Part shown: positions 38,001 through 46,269 of the stretch, one piece after another | Layout of the letters: each line of letters starts with the position of its first letter | Position numbering within the stretch: the first letter of the stretch is position 1 | Assembly: GCA_902728285.1 (NCBI GenBank) | Contig: CACVBU010001307.1 | Span: 155,193-219,192 of the forward strand | DNA from: Clytia hemisphaerica | Lineage: Eukaryota; Cnidaria; Hydrozoa; Leptothecata; Clytiidae | Direction of reading: 5' to 3' | Length of the DNA: 64,000 nt | Made by a program: the position numbers and the translations under genes | Notes under the pieces: model-generated | The model's database searches: none | What the model saw: only the letters and a program-made list of their open reading frames with translations | Told to the model about the DNA's origin: nothing

Positions 38001-38895
38001 TTTTCAAAATATTGCTATGATAATTGATTCCCAGAGGAGTTCATAAGAGGTTTTCACTATTCAAAAAGTAAAACTTCAAAACTCAAGGGATTTAATCACC
38101 TTGGTAACTGTTTCAAATCGAGGCAATCGTTGCATTCATAATAATTCATGAAAAGGCCTATTGAAGTAAAAAGTCACAAAGCGTGGAGAAACCTTTTTGA
38201 ACAGCATTTGACAGCTGCTGTTGATCAAATCATCATTCTGGATCAAACCATCTCTTTTGATAATCTCTGATAATGTTTGACTGAATGTTTCACAATCCAT
38301 TTGTTTTGCAGTTGGAGACAATGAGGATTTTGCACTAGCTTTGGAACCAGCACGACTACTACTGCCATTTTTGAATTCAATTAAAAGTAACTCAAGGTGA
38401 TGCTTCTCAAGAATAATTTCCTTTTGGTGATGGTTTTCTTTTCTGGTAAATGAGCTTGAAAAACAAAAACAATTATATTGTTAAAGAAAAATAATATTTA
38501 ATTATTAATTTTTCTAAAAGCACATTATTTACAAAAAAACGTATCTGCTGCCATTAGCATTTTAAAACAATAGATAGAACAACTTTCTTCCCCTCCTGTG
38601 TCATACAAGAAAATTTTGAAAAATTCTTTCATTAATTCTGTTTTATCAGCATAAATAAGAGGCGAACCTCCTTTTAATATTGTGAAAAACATCCCTAATA
38701 AAAGAAACTTATATAACTAAAATTTGACAGATACATTGAAAACATTATGAAACCGAGCTTTGCAATGAATGGATGAGCTTTGAGCAAAGAAGTTATCGTA
38801 AATAAATATTGAATGAAAAACAAAAACACAACTTTAATTACTTACTCTTTCCGAACTTCTTTGTTATTGTTTTCTTGTGTTGCTTCATTTATCAT
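4708..38895 (-). CDS. WDR49/WDR64-like EF-hand and WD40-repeat protein, 18 coding exons
   Basis: Exons, 5' to 3': 38895-38846, 38454-38193, 37851-37708, 37125-36827, 35331-35298 (probable), 34950-34813, 33814-33623, 20186-19995, 17907-17662, 17199-17035, 15167-15117, 10824-10688, 8820-8639, 8162-8002, 7318-7109, 6659-6634, 5459-5292, 4897-4708. All join in frame at GT-AG sites, giving about 948 residues. Residues 105-125 are an EF-hand-like segment (IDWRKRGIISWDDVC) with degenerate calcium ligands. Residues about 153-821 are WD40 blades, for example ALIATGGVDHVLRLWDPYV and KDGVIMTWDIKD across the exon 8/9 junction. The C-terminus is acidic (DEEEEEK). The order matches the WDR49/WDR64 family, which includes fly WDY and is linked to cilia and sperm axonemes; the ciliary role is inferred. 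The start is the first ATG of an exon with donor GTAAG. The stop at 4708 is uncertain because GTATGA there could instead be a donor leading to a further exon. Three genes lie in its introns. Confidence 0.85.
5827..6201. mobile_element. 375-bp insertion with a 10-bp target duplication
   Basis: AGGGATTCAG occurs at 5817-5826 and again at 6202-6211, framing the element. Its ends share the inverted word TCTACTT. A relative of its ends, with CAGACTCTAGTCTAC, is found at about 61840-61935. It lies in a WD40-gene intron. Confidence 0.8.
6634..6659 (-). other. 26-nt microexon of the WDR49/WDR64-like gene
   Basis: Read on the minus strand, a pyrimidine-rich tract ending in CAG precedes 26 nt encoding IEPWNLTE plus two bases, followed by a GT donor. 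The exon before it (7318-7109) ends in phase 0 with GDYIGMFSQ, and the exon after it (5459-5292) needs two carried bases. A 26-nt exon repairs the frame exactly, and the resulting FSQIEPWNL is the kind of segment expected after the last blade in this family. Confidence 0.75.
6893..7105. mobile_element. MITE, CGTCGTTTTACATAAGATTCC family, copy 1
   Basis: The left end ATAAGATTCCACTTCCCGCA (from about 6905) is mirrored by GCGGAAAGTGGAATCTTAAA at 7081-7100. The right end stops only a few bases from the splice donor of the exon ending at 7109. Relatives lie at 53700-53985 and 54946-55240. Confidence 0.75.
7340..7640 (-). mobile_element. SINE-like repeat, partial reverse-oriented copy
   Basis: The reverse complement of this stretch follows 33220-33480 closely, sharing GATTGGCGGGTCCAAC-like and TGATGTGC...GGCCAA segments and an AAAATCCTTnACGCGGTCTT match. 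It sits just upstream of the WD40 exon at 7318. Confidence 0.65.
8878..9217. mobile_element. Inverted-repeat element with reiterated ATAAGCAT
   Basis: ACATGTTTTTATAAGCAT at 8879 is mirrored by ATGCTTATAAAAAAATGTGT ending near 9217. The word AAGCAT recurs about eight times inside. The end structure parallels the TACACGTTTTTTTATAAG family, which carries a different word. Confidence 0.7.
9545..9680. repeat. CGAGTTA-type MITE (pogo/Tc1-like ends), degenerate
   Basis: Reiterated CGAGTTAA/CGAGTTCA words end in CACTGTATAA at about 9671-9680. The same structure occurs at 20465-20585, 37190-37372, 56455-56635 and 62140-62450. CAGT ends at TA are typical of the Tc1/mariner/pogo superfamily; assignment by ends only. 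Confidence 0.5.
10848..11073. mobile_element. TACACG-ended MITE, copy a
   Basis: Starts TACACG at 10848 and ends AAAAAAACGTGTA at 11073. The internal word GTTCTTA recurs, with GAGGCTCAGA inside. It begins 24 bp upstream of the WD40 exon at 10824. Confidence 0.75.
12885..13919 (+). CDS. Intronless bZIP-like transcription factor with atypical basic region
   Basis: A single exon encodes 344 residues from ATG 12885 (context aaaATGG). An in-frame upstream ATG at 12762 would add 41 residues of less convincing, non-acidic sequence, so I prefer the internal start. Residues about 10-40 are strongly acidic, like an activation domain. Residues about 205-227 form a basic region, KKKKRLERNNHASKRYQAKQ, resembling C/EBP (ERNN) and ATF4 (A-x-x-RY). 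It is followed by a helical, charged, leucine/isoleucine-spaced segment (about 230-265) that could be a short zipper, then about 75 further helical residues. Gln221 takes the place of the near-invariant DNA-contacting Arg of the N-x7-R signature. The gene lies antisense inside a 4.3-kb intron of the WD40 gene. Nuclear DNA binding is inferred from the family; the exact family is not resolved, and a retrocopy origin is possible. Confidence 0.8.
   Translation: MALSIVGRTDNDNDLDEVEVDSDCDSDDQLVIDEIDETDERKNFDQGLQFPTKDGQVDSNLLSRAELPPCRDEMVHIHQMVICEEENPNNLSSNRMASTKVNNQGNIIYRYVAGDGNICRMSSGKCSVETQTECITSNQCKTIAADFHRGENGPKGVVASPEHVGTFTQFRRASRSHSNSSDDSGNTRRKYKDILKHGNSMVDLKKKKRLERNNHASKRYQAKQKEEAENFLKVEREIEESVNILKRQLREGENERDHLINCIYRIISEEFFNINKEQFCESFSKLAIFRDRAMRERDNDSIKVLDKLLQHGVEITHRLNDEQQKLIKYYVSSSMSYYKQKCGQ
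15280..15722. repeat. Direct repeat pair flanking a degenerate segment
   Basis: The segments at about 15285-15410 and 15600-15722 share CCGACTAATTAAAACCCTAA, TTTTCCTCGACAA and TTATGGAA in order. The stretch between them (15392-15600) resembles 59640-59860, with GGACGGCG, AAAATCGAGGA-GGT and TACATAAA in common. Confidence 0.7.
15673..16140. mobile_element. Foldback element with long imperfect arms and an internal tandem duplication
   Basis: AACTTCCGCCATTATGGAAG near 15700 pairs with CTTCCATAATGGCGGAAGTT near 16097, and pairing extends through ACCTTTATAT, CCCTGGAC and GGAGTTTTTT to GGTACC. In the left arm a 44-bp unit starting GGACCAAGCAATATCTGCCA is duplicated head to tail (15759-15847); the right arm has it once. 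Confidence 0.85.
16849..16984. mobile_element. 136-bp hairpin MITE, copy 1
   Basis: ATTCATGATATGCAC is mirrored by GTGCATAGCATGAAT, and CGGACCCAACAGCTGATTGG by CCAATCAGTTGTTGGGTCC. It forms nearly one long hairpin. A second copy lies at 37373-37533. Confidence 0.85.
18000..19600. other. WD40-gene intron, no gene seen
   Basis: No coding signal was found. A short (ATT)n run lies near 19158. No structured element was recognised with confidence. Confidence 0.4.
20465..20585. repeat. CGAGTTA-type MITE, copy 2
   Basis: The words GAGTTATAGAGAGG, TTCGAGTTAATGGAG and TTCGAGTTATGGAAAG end in TCGACTGTAG, the layout also seen at 37190-37372. Confidence 0.55.
20610..21490. repeat. Degenerate tandem array, about 200-bp monomer, 4-5 copies
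   Basis: A block of AATCTnnnAAAA, then TTTCCGGCATATTTCC, CATTTTCGG-CGGAAA and TCGAAAATC recurs at about 20620, 20890, 21040, 21210 and 21320. Each is followed by a short AT-rich spacer with a GGCATT/GGTATT word. Monomers are clearly diverged. Confidence 0.65.
21503..21643. repeat. (CGAA)n microsatellite, about 35 units
   Basis: Uninterrupted tetranucleotide array at the end of the degenerate tandem block. The frames through it read Asn-Glu-Arg-Thr repeats and are not genes. Confidence 0.97.
21885..22146. mobile_element. TACACG-type MITE, degenerate copy b
   Basis: The words AAGAACA and GAGGCTCA recur, and the right end reads GGTTCTTATAAAAAAACAGT GTAT. The left end is weak (TTAAAAGAACATTGAGG near 21895). 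Confidence 0.5.
22410..23091. mobile_element. Non-autonomous element with TTAA duplication (piggyBac-like ends)
   Basis: GGGCTCTGACCATAGT at 22410 is mirrored exactly by ACTATGGTCAGAGCCC ending at 23091, with TTAA on both sides (22406-22409 and 23092-23095). TTAA duplication is the piggyBac hallmark; no transposase is present. A short acidic frame at 22424-22615 is probably fortuitous. Confidence 0.85.
23529..26781 (-). CDS. Cysteine dioxygenase-like cupin protein, copy A
   Basis: Exons 26781-26476, 26307-26145, 25683-25453, 25020-24823 and 23935-23529 give 434 residues ending in TGA. The C-terminal half is a cysteine dioxygenase cupin: Tyr275-x-Arg277, then His306-x-His308 with Cys312 (SPIHNHGGACAII), then His363 (THRLHN) and Tyr379. 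These positions correspond by eye to the substrate Arg, the three iron-binding His and the Cys-Tyr crosslink pair of mammalian CDO1. The second-sphere His of CDO1 appears replaced by Gln377. The 230-residue N-terminal half is not part of classical CDO1 and carries YWFSYDRDALTLKYGKGH (residues 105-122); I do not know its function. Known family chemistry is oxidation of cysteine or a related thiol to the sulfinate in the cytosol; the substrate here is inferred. The gene is nested in a WD40-gene intron, downstream of its paralogue. Intron 4 holds an inverted-repeat element and intron 2 a CAGA microsatellite. Confidence 0.88.
24367..24773. mobile_element. 407-bp inverted-repeat element in intron 4 of dioxygenase copy A
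   Basis: CCTTAAGGGAATAAATTTTC GCGGG is mirrored by CCCGCGAAAATTAATTCCCT TAAGG. TA flanks both sides, so a TA target is likely. Inside, GCGAATTT/GCGAAAAT words recur. Copy B lacks it. Confidence 0.85.
25992..26060. repeat. (CAGA)n microsatellite, about 17 units
   Basis: Perfect tetranucleotide array in intron 2 of dioxygenase copy A. A shorter, degenerate CAGACA tract lies in the other intron 25454-25682 margin near 25775 and a related one near 29900. Confidence 0.95.
26782..26895 (-). promoter_or_regulatory. Conserved upstream segment of dioxygenase copy A
   Basis: Immediately upstream of the ATG, the words CAGCTCAGCTTCTAACAACA, GTTTCTCTTGAAAACTTATT and TGCCGTTTTCGTTGAATGAT recur almost unchanged upstream of copy B (30937-31040). 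This is 5' UTR and/or core promoter carried by the duplication. No TATA box or start site is assigned. Confidence 0.5.
27101..27346. mobile_element. TACACG-ended MITE, copy c
   Basis: TACACGTTTTTTTATAAGAA CA opens the element and TGTTCTTATAAAAAAACGTG TA closes it. GTTCTTA occurs repeatedly inside. It separates dioxygenase copy A's upstream region from copy B. Confidence 0.9.
27470..27555. repeat. Distal arm of the dioxygenase tandem duplication
   Basis: TAATTACGAGATTGTCATAC, CATCTCC-GAC-AAAGGTTC and ATATCGTTTTACCCACTTGC match 32430-32520 upstream of copy B. The duplicated unit therefore extends about 0.8-1.5 kb past each start codon. Confidence 0.75.
27750..28088 (-). other. 112-codon open frame between the two dioxygenase genes
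   Basis: The frame encodes hydrophobic stretches (VFHQPGIYLLIALYLSDTF, KSFLLSVMSCG) and a basic tail (GKIKRR). It lies 35 bp downstream of the copy B stop, on the same strand, where copy A has no counterpart. I recognise no family, and it may be chance or remains of a mobile element. Low confidence that it is coding. Confidence 0.15.
28123..30936 (-). CDS. Cysteine dioxygenase-like cupin protein, copy B
   Basis: Exons 30936-30631, 30162-30000, 29815-29588, 29080-28883 and 28529-28123 give 433 residues ending in TGA. It is nearly identical to copy A exon by exon, with the same exon sizes except exon 3, which is one codon shorter because its acceptor is three bases downstream. The HxH pair, the Cys four residues later, the YLR motif, THRLHN and IQCYRY are all kept, so it should be catalytically equivalent. 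Differences include MPQRR for MPRRR, VTYWF for VSYWF and RCPNF for HWPNF. Intron 3 carries a tRNA-derived SINE with a 7-bp target duplication. The sequence just upstream of the ATG matches that of copy A for about 100 bp, so the promoter or 5' UTR was duplicated too. Confidence 0.88.
29134..29394 (+). mobile_element. tRNA-derived SINE in intron 3 of dioxygenase copy B
   Basis: The head has an A-box-like TAGTGCAGTGGTAGAGC and, 35 bp on, a B-box-like GGTTGTGGGTTCCACCC. The tail ends in (CTTA)n. TGGCCTT flanks it at 29127-29133 and 29395-29401. It cannot fold into an intact tRNA, and copy A lacks it. Confidence 0.85.
31246..31342. mobile_element. 97-bp near-perfect hairpin element (AACGTT family), copy 1
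   Basis: CCCAGCTGGCACACAACGTT opens and AACGTTGTGTGCCAGCTGGG closes it. The interior is built of AACGTT/ACGTTAT words, so it is a hairpin along almost its whole length. A truncated copy is at 56097-56183. Confidence 0.9.
32525..32742. mobile_element. Short inverted-repeat element
   Basis: TCCCGAAGGGCTATATGTCG TG pairs imperfectly with CAAGACATCTAGTCCTTCGG GCTT. About 218 bp, with no coding capacity. Confidence 0.65.
33137..33495 (+). mobile_element. SINE-like repeat with tRNA-like A box
   Basis: The head reads GTGGTCGATTGGTAGCGCAC TCGCCTCGTGACCGG, close to a Pol III A box. No clear B box is seen. The body matches the reverse-oriented copy at 7340-7640. It lies 128 bp downstream of the WD40 exon 33814-33623. 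Confidence 0.65.
35298..35331 (-). other. Candidate 34-nt exon of the WDR49/WDR64-like gene
   Basis: The exon ending at 36827 stops in phase 2 and the exon starting at 34950 begins in phase 0, so an exon of length 3n+1 is missing. The segment 35331-35298 follows a CAG acceptor, precedes GTAGAA, is 34 nt long and reads (S)QQILAFCELEL into NPYDQLW. Phase and length fit. The protein match is too short to be decisive. Confidence 0.5.
35949..36666. mobile_element. 718-bp element with perfect 16-bp TIRs and nested inner repeats
   Basis: ATACTCTCAGGTGCCT opens and its exact reverse complement closes the element. Inside, GCTGCCGTGATCTGACAAAA GGAAGTAAC (near 36130) pairs with GTTACTTCCTTTTGTCAGAT CTCGGCAG (near 36610). 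ACTTCCTTTTGTCAGA words recur four times. G-runs of 9-10 adjoin both inner repeats. Confidence 0.85.
37190..37372. repeat. CGAGTTA-type MITE, copy 3
   Basis: TCCATAAACTCGAACATGCA opens it and TTCGAGTTATAGAGGCTCGA GTTAAAGAGACTGTATA closes it. It abuts the hairpin MITE that starts at 37373. Confidence 0.6.
37373..37533. mobile_element. Hairpin MITE, copy 2
   Basis: Same ends and same CGGACCCAATAGCTGATTGG core as 16849-16984, with a longer spacer between the ends and the core. Confidence 0.8.
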
Positions 38896-40239
38896 CTTTG
38901 TAGAAATTTTCCTGATTATTTTCACTTTTTTCTTTTGATTTTTTTCTAAAATTTTTATATTGAATGATTTAGAAAGCAGTTTGAGATATATTAGCAATAC
39001 CTACGAACAGGGCTGGGTAGAAAAATCTAAACATAAAATTCAGAAAAATACCGATCATCGAATTGAATTAAAAAATACCCCCTTTCTATGTTTAGTTTGT
39101 TCTACCTTAGATTATAACTAAAAATATCTTCAAATAACCTTTGTCCGCCCTAGTGGTAATCTTTGCCTGCTTCAATTTCTAGATAATGAATAAGAGAGGT
39201 GCCCTTAGCTAAGCCATGCTTCCGGGCGATAAATTTATTGTTTCTTTCTATAGTGAAATTTAGAAATACGAGCAAAAGAGAGTAGAATTTAATATTAGTT
39301 TCCTATCTAGATTATATTAGCGTTAGAATACAGTAAATTTTTACGAAAAATATTTCGCGATGGCAGTACGCCCAATCGCTCCCACAGGAAAGCTCCAATT
39401 TTTAATTATAGGAAAATCGGGGAAACCAGTTCACCGTGTGGATAAAAAACGTACGGAATGAAACCTGACAGAAGAGAGGCTCATTACTTGTGGATTTTAA
39501 AACCTACATAAGTAAAAGCGAAGGTAGTTGGGAAGGAAAGAGTAAACGCAAGATAGAATGTTTTTATTCTATCCAAATAATGTTAAAAAAAGACCAAGGA
39601 ATCTCTGACGGACTAGTATTATCCGGAGATCCCACTTTATACAATTGATAACTTTTTCCAATCAATGACCAAACGATAACCAACCAATTGATTGAATATT
39701 GATCGATTGTTTTCTAATGTAAGGTCTTGAGTTTCAATTGATGATCCATTGGTTTCTTTCATCAATTGGCTTTCAATTGTGATCAATTGATCATCTCAGA
39801 GCCAATTGATGATCAATCGATCAATAATTAACCAATCAAAAGGCAATCCAGCCTGAATTCTATGAAAAAAAATATGCCAATAACCCCTGGAAAATGACAA
39901 AATTTGCAGAAAAACCCTTGGAAACATTCTATACTTTCCTTAAAGTGAGTGACAAACTAAAGTCTTTTACTGAATTGAATTGAATATATTTTCGCTGAAA
40001 CCTGCAATGCATAAGAATAACCCCATACAAAAATCCAGTGTCCAGAAGTTCCAAAAAATTAACACTGGACTAACACCGGAGAAAATGGTGTGGCTAAGAT
40101 ATACTTAATGGTACAAAACACCAAACTGTCCGGTGCGTCTCTCGGCATGGTCGTTTACTTTGTTAATCAAATTTATTGATTACTGTAACACGTGATAATA
40201 CTGGGAATCTTCTCGTGTAATGCCCTACAAATTCTGTAA

Positions 40240-40501
40240 TACACGTTTTTTTTTTATAAGGAACCTTAACTTTGCTCTGAGCCTGGAGTTCCTTTTTTTA
40301 CAGAGAATTTAAGCCTCAAAGTTCCTTATCGAGTTCCTTATTTACATAGCTGCTAAGTTTGAATAACCATCTCTTACTGTTCCTTAAAACTTGTTTTCTT
40401 ATTCTCAGCCTGAGCAGTTCCTAAACAATTCCTTATTTTTTGGACCATTTTCAGCCTCGAGTTCCTTATAAACGTGTTCCTTATATAAAAAAAAACGTGT
40501 A
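40240..40501. mobile_element. TACACG-ended MITE, copy d (GTTCCTTA subfamily)
   Basis: TACACGTTTTTTTTTTATAA GGAAC opens and GTTCCTTATATAAAAAAAAA CGTGTA closes it. Inside, GTTCCTTA replaces the GTTCTTA of the other copies at essentially every repeat of the word. Confidence 0.9.
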
Positions 40502-41277
40502 TATACCTGAATATGGAGCAGATAATTTCCAGTTAGTGGTAGTTACCTCGATTTTAAGCATGTTCAAAGCTGTTCAAAGTTTACAATAACGACTTTCTTT
40601 TTCATGGCTCCGACTGGGGTTCTAGGCCCGCCCGCCAAATTTAGGTCCCCCCTGAGAACAAGGTCCCCCCAGCCTGATAAAATTTTAGGTCTCAGTATAG
40701 GGGGAAAATATTATGGCATTCACAAAGCTCTATTTACATGTGTGTGCAATTTTAGAAAATGCAATAGTATGTCTTCATTTTTGCATTTTAAGGATCAGAT
40801 CACACTTTGCATGAAAACATAAAGGTTTAGAGAAATCAAAAACCAACAGTAAAGAAAAATACTTAGGAAGTGTTATTTAGCCCCCAGAGTTACATAAACT
40901 AATGCAGGTCCCCCCCCAAGATAGAGCTCCCCCCGTCTGTCTGGAATAACAAGCAGCTCCCACCTCTTATATGGCAAATTTTAGGTGTAGCTCCCCCCGT
41001 TTATTACGGAAACCAAATGAGTCAGAACAGGCCATAAAACTAAAAGTCAGCGCTCTGTGGACGCAGTTTACGAAATCATTAAGATAAAATGACATACTTT
41101 TTTAACAACTTTCTACGTCATCTTTTTGAACCCTCTTTGTAGGAGAATGTGTCTTTCTATAAGGAATTTTATAACACTTCATGGCAGATTAAAAAGACGA
41201 TCTGAAAACAAAAGCTTCATCATTTTTCATTTTTGCATTATGAGAAAGAATGAAATTTTCAGAAGATGCTCTATTAC

Positions 41278-42732
41278 TACCGTCAACTGCTCTAACTTGG
41301 GACGATTGGTTGAAACATGGGACTGTTAATATTCTGGCCTGTATTTTCACTTACTGTTAAATCTCTTTGATGACAAATTTGTTTTGATAACTCCACCAAG
41401 TTTATCAATAATACTTTCCGTCATAACATGTCACGATAACTTTCAATGATAGCGCACCCTTTTTAACTTTTTTTCATTTGACCGGACGTCGATTGGAGAA
41501 TTAGAGAACGCCGGCCGCCTAACCGCCTATCGGCCAATGGAATTAACAAATAACGAGTGTGTAACTTGACGCGCGAGTGACGTCAAACGCTCCATCGTTT
41601 TGCCACTAATTTGTTCTTCTTCGTTCCAGACACTTGTGTGTGTTCCACTACAGAATTTTTTCATATTTCAATTTAAAAGCCTTCTCGGTGCAAAAGAGAA
41701 ATTGTGTATTTTTTAATACACCGTTCATTAACTCAAAATCAAATGACTCTGGAGGTTTGGTGAAATGGTGGCCGAATTACTGTCCTATGTTTTGTCAGAT
41801 AGTCCAGACGGTACTAATCGAACGTTTGATGGTGATCTAAGTAATCAATAATGATCAATAATAATCGAAGGTGTTCAGTGACCACCTATCGATTTTATTG
41901 GTGATCGAATACTCACTTGACTCCAGATGATGACATTTTTTTCCAACCCAGGGCCCAAAAACCTGACTTTTCGAGATTTGAAAGTAGTAGACACCACCAC
42001 CCCCTAAATTGGTATCAATACTGACTTGAAAATCCTGATTTTCTGGAAAAGGGGGGACCCACTCCCCTAAATTGGTATCAATACGAACTTGAAAATCCCA
42101 ATTTTTCTGAAAAAGGGGTACCCCCCCCCTAAATAGGCAATCAGTAAAAATGCAAAAAGTTATATGCATAGGATACTGCATACACGGGACGCTAAACAAA
42201 ATCTGTGGATGTTTTTATTCAAAGAACATTCCTCTTAATCACTTATTTTATATACTACACTTTAGACAACTGAAAATGAAAACAAATTTTTCTCATTCTA
42301 ACTCAACGTAAACTAAGTTTCTTGAACTAAATTGACAAATGTATCAAATTCATAAAACTAGTTAATAAACTAGACTAGATAAAAAACTCTTTATATTAGG
42401 CACGCCTAGAGTCTTTGTAACATCACAACTAAAAAAGTTTCAGTTTGTTCAACTATAGTTTTGAATGAATTTTGGTTGATTGAAAGGATTGAGAGCAGCA
42501 AAAGTTAAATAAAAATTTAATTTCAATTATAGAATGAAGAATGCTTTCATATGGAATCAGGGATAGTGTAAACGATTCAAATAAGTTTTTATACTTACAT
42601 TATACAACATTTTAAGTCAGATACCAATTTCAAACTCAGCAAAAATTAAAAAAAGGGGCGACCCACCCTCCCCCTCAAAATTTATTGATTAGTACCCTCT
42701 GGGATAGTCCCAAGTTGGAGCAGTTGACGGTA
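41278..42732. mobile_element. 1.46-kb element with 26-bp TIRs
   Basis: TACCGTCAACTGCTC-AACTT GGGAC at 41278-41303 is mirrored at 42707-42732 with one mismatch. Near 42000-42130 a roughly 60-bp motif (CCCCTAAATTGGTATCAATA then CTTGAAAATCC) is repeated three times. No transposase is seen. Confidence 0.85.
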
Positions 42733-43129
42733 TTCGATATGAGGATTCCCATTTCCGTAAAATTGTGATTCCCCATGGTTGCAAAATGGTGGCTATGGTT
42801 AATTCCTTTGTTCTTTTGCTATTTTAATTTGTTCTAAGTGACGTAAAGGGCTTCACAAATTGAAGTACTTCCACTAACCTGGGAACCCAAGCGTTAAACT
42901 TTGTTGACAGTCTAGTTTATGATATTTTTGCTGCTTGTTTAACGCTTGGCGAAGGTAACTCTCCTGCAGGGAGATTTTTCCCTGCAATGCAGGTTCGGCC
43001 TGATTCGCCAGCTTTCAGCGTATTACTTAGCAGTACTTTTGCACGTATTTTGATAATTTCGGTGCGCGCGCATAATTTATGGAAAAAGCTGACTCAAAAC
43101 AAATGAAAAGGAAAACATAAATTCATTAA

Positions 43130-43663
43130 AGGGACCCCTCGCTTGTTTGTGATCTTTAGGAAATCAAACTATATCGTTCCAAAAACCCCTAACAGCATAT
43201 TCAAAGAACATAACACTTACTGCTAGTTCCTGCAGAGATATCGAAAAATTCCTCTGAAAACAGTATGGCGTCTCCGTCTGACTGAAACCAACACAACCGA
43301 GGCTCATTGGGAGTTCTGAAGCTGATACCGATTCTCCATAAACCCGCAACTCGACTCCAAGCAAAGGGTTTTTCTTAGGAGATGAGCGCAGATTCTAGAA
43401 TGTTCGAACCAGAGCTGGGCCTCTACACTCGTACTGTAATTTTCCGGTGCATTTGTGTCGACAACTTGGTGCGACAAGAGCGCGAGAAAATTCGAAGGCC
43501 TTCAGAAGCCATTTGAAATTTCTGAAAGTTGAGTGAACATCAAAATTTATAATTTGTAATTATGGAGCGAAGAAAGAGTTTTGCGTGCTAATACTTTGGG
43601 AAGTTGCTTTTCATATGATTATGAAGTGAGTGTCTTGTTATCATTTTTAAGCGAGGGGTCCCT
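43130..43663. mobile_element. 534-bp element with TTAA duplication
   Basis: AGGGACCCCTCGCTT opens and AAGCGAGGGGTCCCT closes it, with TTAA at 43126-43129 and 43664-43667. These are piggyBac-like ends without a transposase, and a different family from 22410-23091. Confidence 0.85.
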
Positions 43664-45666
43664 TTAACAAATTAGCTGTTGGCTGGAAGTCTAAATATAT
43701 ACATGTGGCTGATGTTTTGATGTGGTTTTTAGTAGCTTTGAAAAGTCTTTAGAGCTTGTGGAGGAGTTTTTATGGTAAGTTGATTATGTGCCTGGGTTTC
43801 CAAAGTTCAGAAAGTCTATCAACAAGGGTTCACACACCAGTGAACTATGGCTCAAATTTTAGGCAATTTCTCATAGTTTTCGAAAATGTTAATTTCATTA
43901 AAAAGCGCTGGGTTATTTTTTCATGAATCCCTTTAGAAGTTTTGCGCTGCATTTTTTTGCTTGCGAGTCAAGTAAACAATATAGCACTTTCGCAGCATTA
44001 ATCTTTGATAGGCATTTCGGCGGGACGCTAGTGTGACTAACTGTCTGTGTCAGACTAGTCTACCTGCACCAAGCTCTATAATCTTAGAACTTTGTGAGGT
44101 GAGGTATTTTTTGTTTTTTCTAAGATTATGAGTTTGGATTCCCTAACCTGATAACAGATGTTCATAATTTTCTTCGCGCACGGTAAACCTCTAAAGGCAC
44201 TTGAAATTATACATCTGAGGAAAATAGTCCTCCCGCGGAAAACTCTACAACAAGAATCTTGTTGTGCGCTGGAAAAATAAAAACTGATACAGTGCCCTAT
44301 TCATAAACACAGTCACGCAACTTTGTTGTCATTCCCAGGCCTTTTAGCACAAGTGTTACCCGTAAGCCAAATCGCTTATTACAAACAACCTCTAAATTGC
44401 CAAGTACAGGGGAAAAAAATGGAAATTCAAAATGGTGGCCAAGCCCACGCTGATAACTATCGCAAATCTTCGTTTTTCAATCATCTATTGCAGCTCAATA
44501 AATCAATGAAATAATTTGAAATAAAAAGTAAACAAACCTTGAACTGTTCATGAATCCAAATAAATAAAAGTATTCATCTATAAAGTGATAAGATTACATT
44601 CCTAACCAACCTAAAGTCAGTGTCTGCCAACTAAAAATTTCTCTGCGGGGTCACTGGCAAGGAGTTACTACTTCAGACTTTAGATTCCAATTCTTGTATA
44701 GGCTGCAACTACAAGCTGCCAAAGGGGCTCCCCAGGGGCTGGCGTGATACGAATTGGACTTTTTTAGCGCGTGAATATGTGAATTGAGATATCAGCGTGA
44801 ACGTGAAAATAAGATTTTTCCACTGTGAATTTGTGAATCGATATTTTCAACGTGAACGTGAAAAGCAAATCATTGTATAAAACACAAGGAAACTCTAAAA
44901 ATCTGAGACCTAAATCTGTAAAGTTTTCTTGCTCGCTTCGCTCGCATAGTCTTTCATTAACTTATTGTCAATGTCATATTAAGTTATTGTCATGGTAAAG
45001 TCATTTAAAATAATCAAAACTTTATAACATTATGATGTACATGATGCGTTTTCAAGCAATCTATTCATTCTAAATTTAAAAATTTTTCTCTTGGGCGAAA
45101 CTCTTGGAACACCGCACTGGGTACGGCAGGTACGTCGCTCGCCGTACCAGATATTTGCCAACAAATGGCCAGTGCTAAATAAAACCAAAGATTTTCAAAA
45201 AGAATTATGTGACAAAACAAGACATACTTGGCTAAAAATAACGTATTAAGGCCGTTTTTCAGTCATAAAAGAGCGAAAATGGTTGAAAAATTCCGTGCTC
45301 ACTTTGCTCGCGTTATTGTTTTCCATTCATTTCCTTTCATGAGATAGGGGTCGAGCATTGGAATTTCAGTCCTCGTGTTGATGTCTACGGCTTCTGAAAC
45401 CATGATTAGTTCAACCTCGATTTAAAATTAAAAAAGATTTCCTGCGGTTCTGCGAAACACGCCAGAAGGCTAGTTCTTTGTAACTTTGACGCGGCAGACC
45501 CAAAACATTGCTTTACTGAAGCTCAAATAGCTGTACAAGATGCCTTAAAAGGTCGACGCTATCGAGAATAAGGTTACAAAATTGCAGAAAACTTCATATT
45601 GGCGAAAATTTTTGGTATAAGAATAGGTCAAACTGCTTAAAAAAACACATAAAGGTCATATTTAGC

Positions 45667-45989
45667 TAACCTGATAATAGCTGTTCATAATTTTCTTACG
45701 TGCACGGTAATCCTCTGAAGGCACTTGAAAATTATACATCTGAGGAAAATAGTCCTCCCACGGAAAATTTTACAACAAGAATCTTGTTGTGCGCCAGAAA
45801 GTCAAAAACTGATACGGCGCCCTATTCATAAACACAATCACGCAACTTTGTTGTCATCCCCAGTCCTTTTAGACGAACGCGGTCCTTACGATTTCGAGAT
45901 TGTATATTTGTCAGATTGTATGTTTTCACCCATCCCTTTAGAGCTTCAGCGTGGTGGGCAGAAAACAACCACAATCTGATCTCAGGTTA
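45667..45989. mobile_element. Intact 323-bp TAACCTGA element
   Basis: Short inverted ends TAACCTGA/TCAGGTTA. The body matches both halves of the interrupted copy around it. Confidence 0.75.
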
Positions 45990-46269
45990 TATTTAGCCCA
46001 ATAAGGTCACAATCGTTTTAACTAAAGATGTAGAACCAAAATTGGCGCGTGAACGTGAAAAGCGTTTCTTTTGCATGTGAATACGTGAATTTGCAAAATT
46101 TTGTGCGTGAATATGTGAATTGAGGGTCGACTGGGAGGGCCTCGCCAAATGATCTGTATTACAAATACTTCCAAATGTGTCCATAAGTTAAGATAATGAA
46201 ATTATAATCTAGCACGGGGGTTTTGTTTTTTAAAAACAAACTTCAAAATAAATTTTTTAATGAACTTGT

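Noticed and set aside
41855-42199. 114-codon frame with repeated DTNLG segments
   Set aside because: It is a translation of the triplicated subterminal repeat of the 41278-42732 element.
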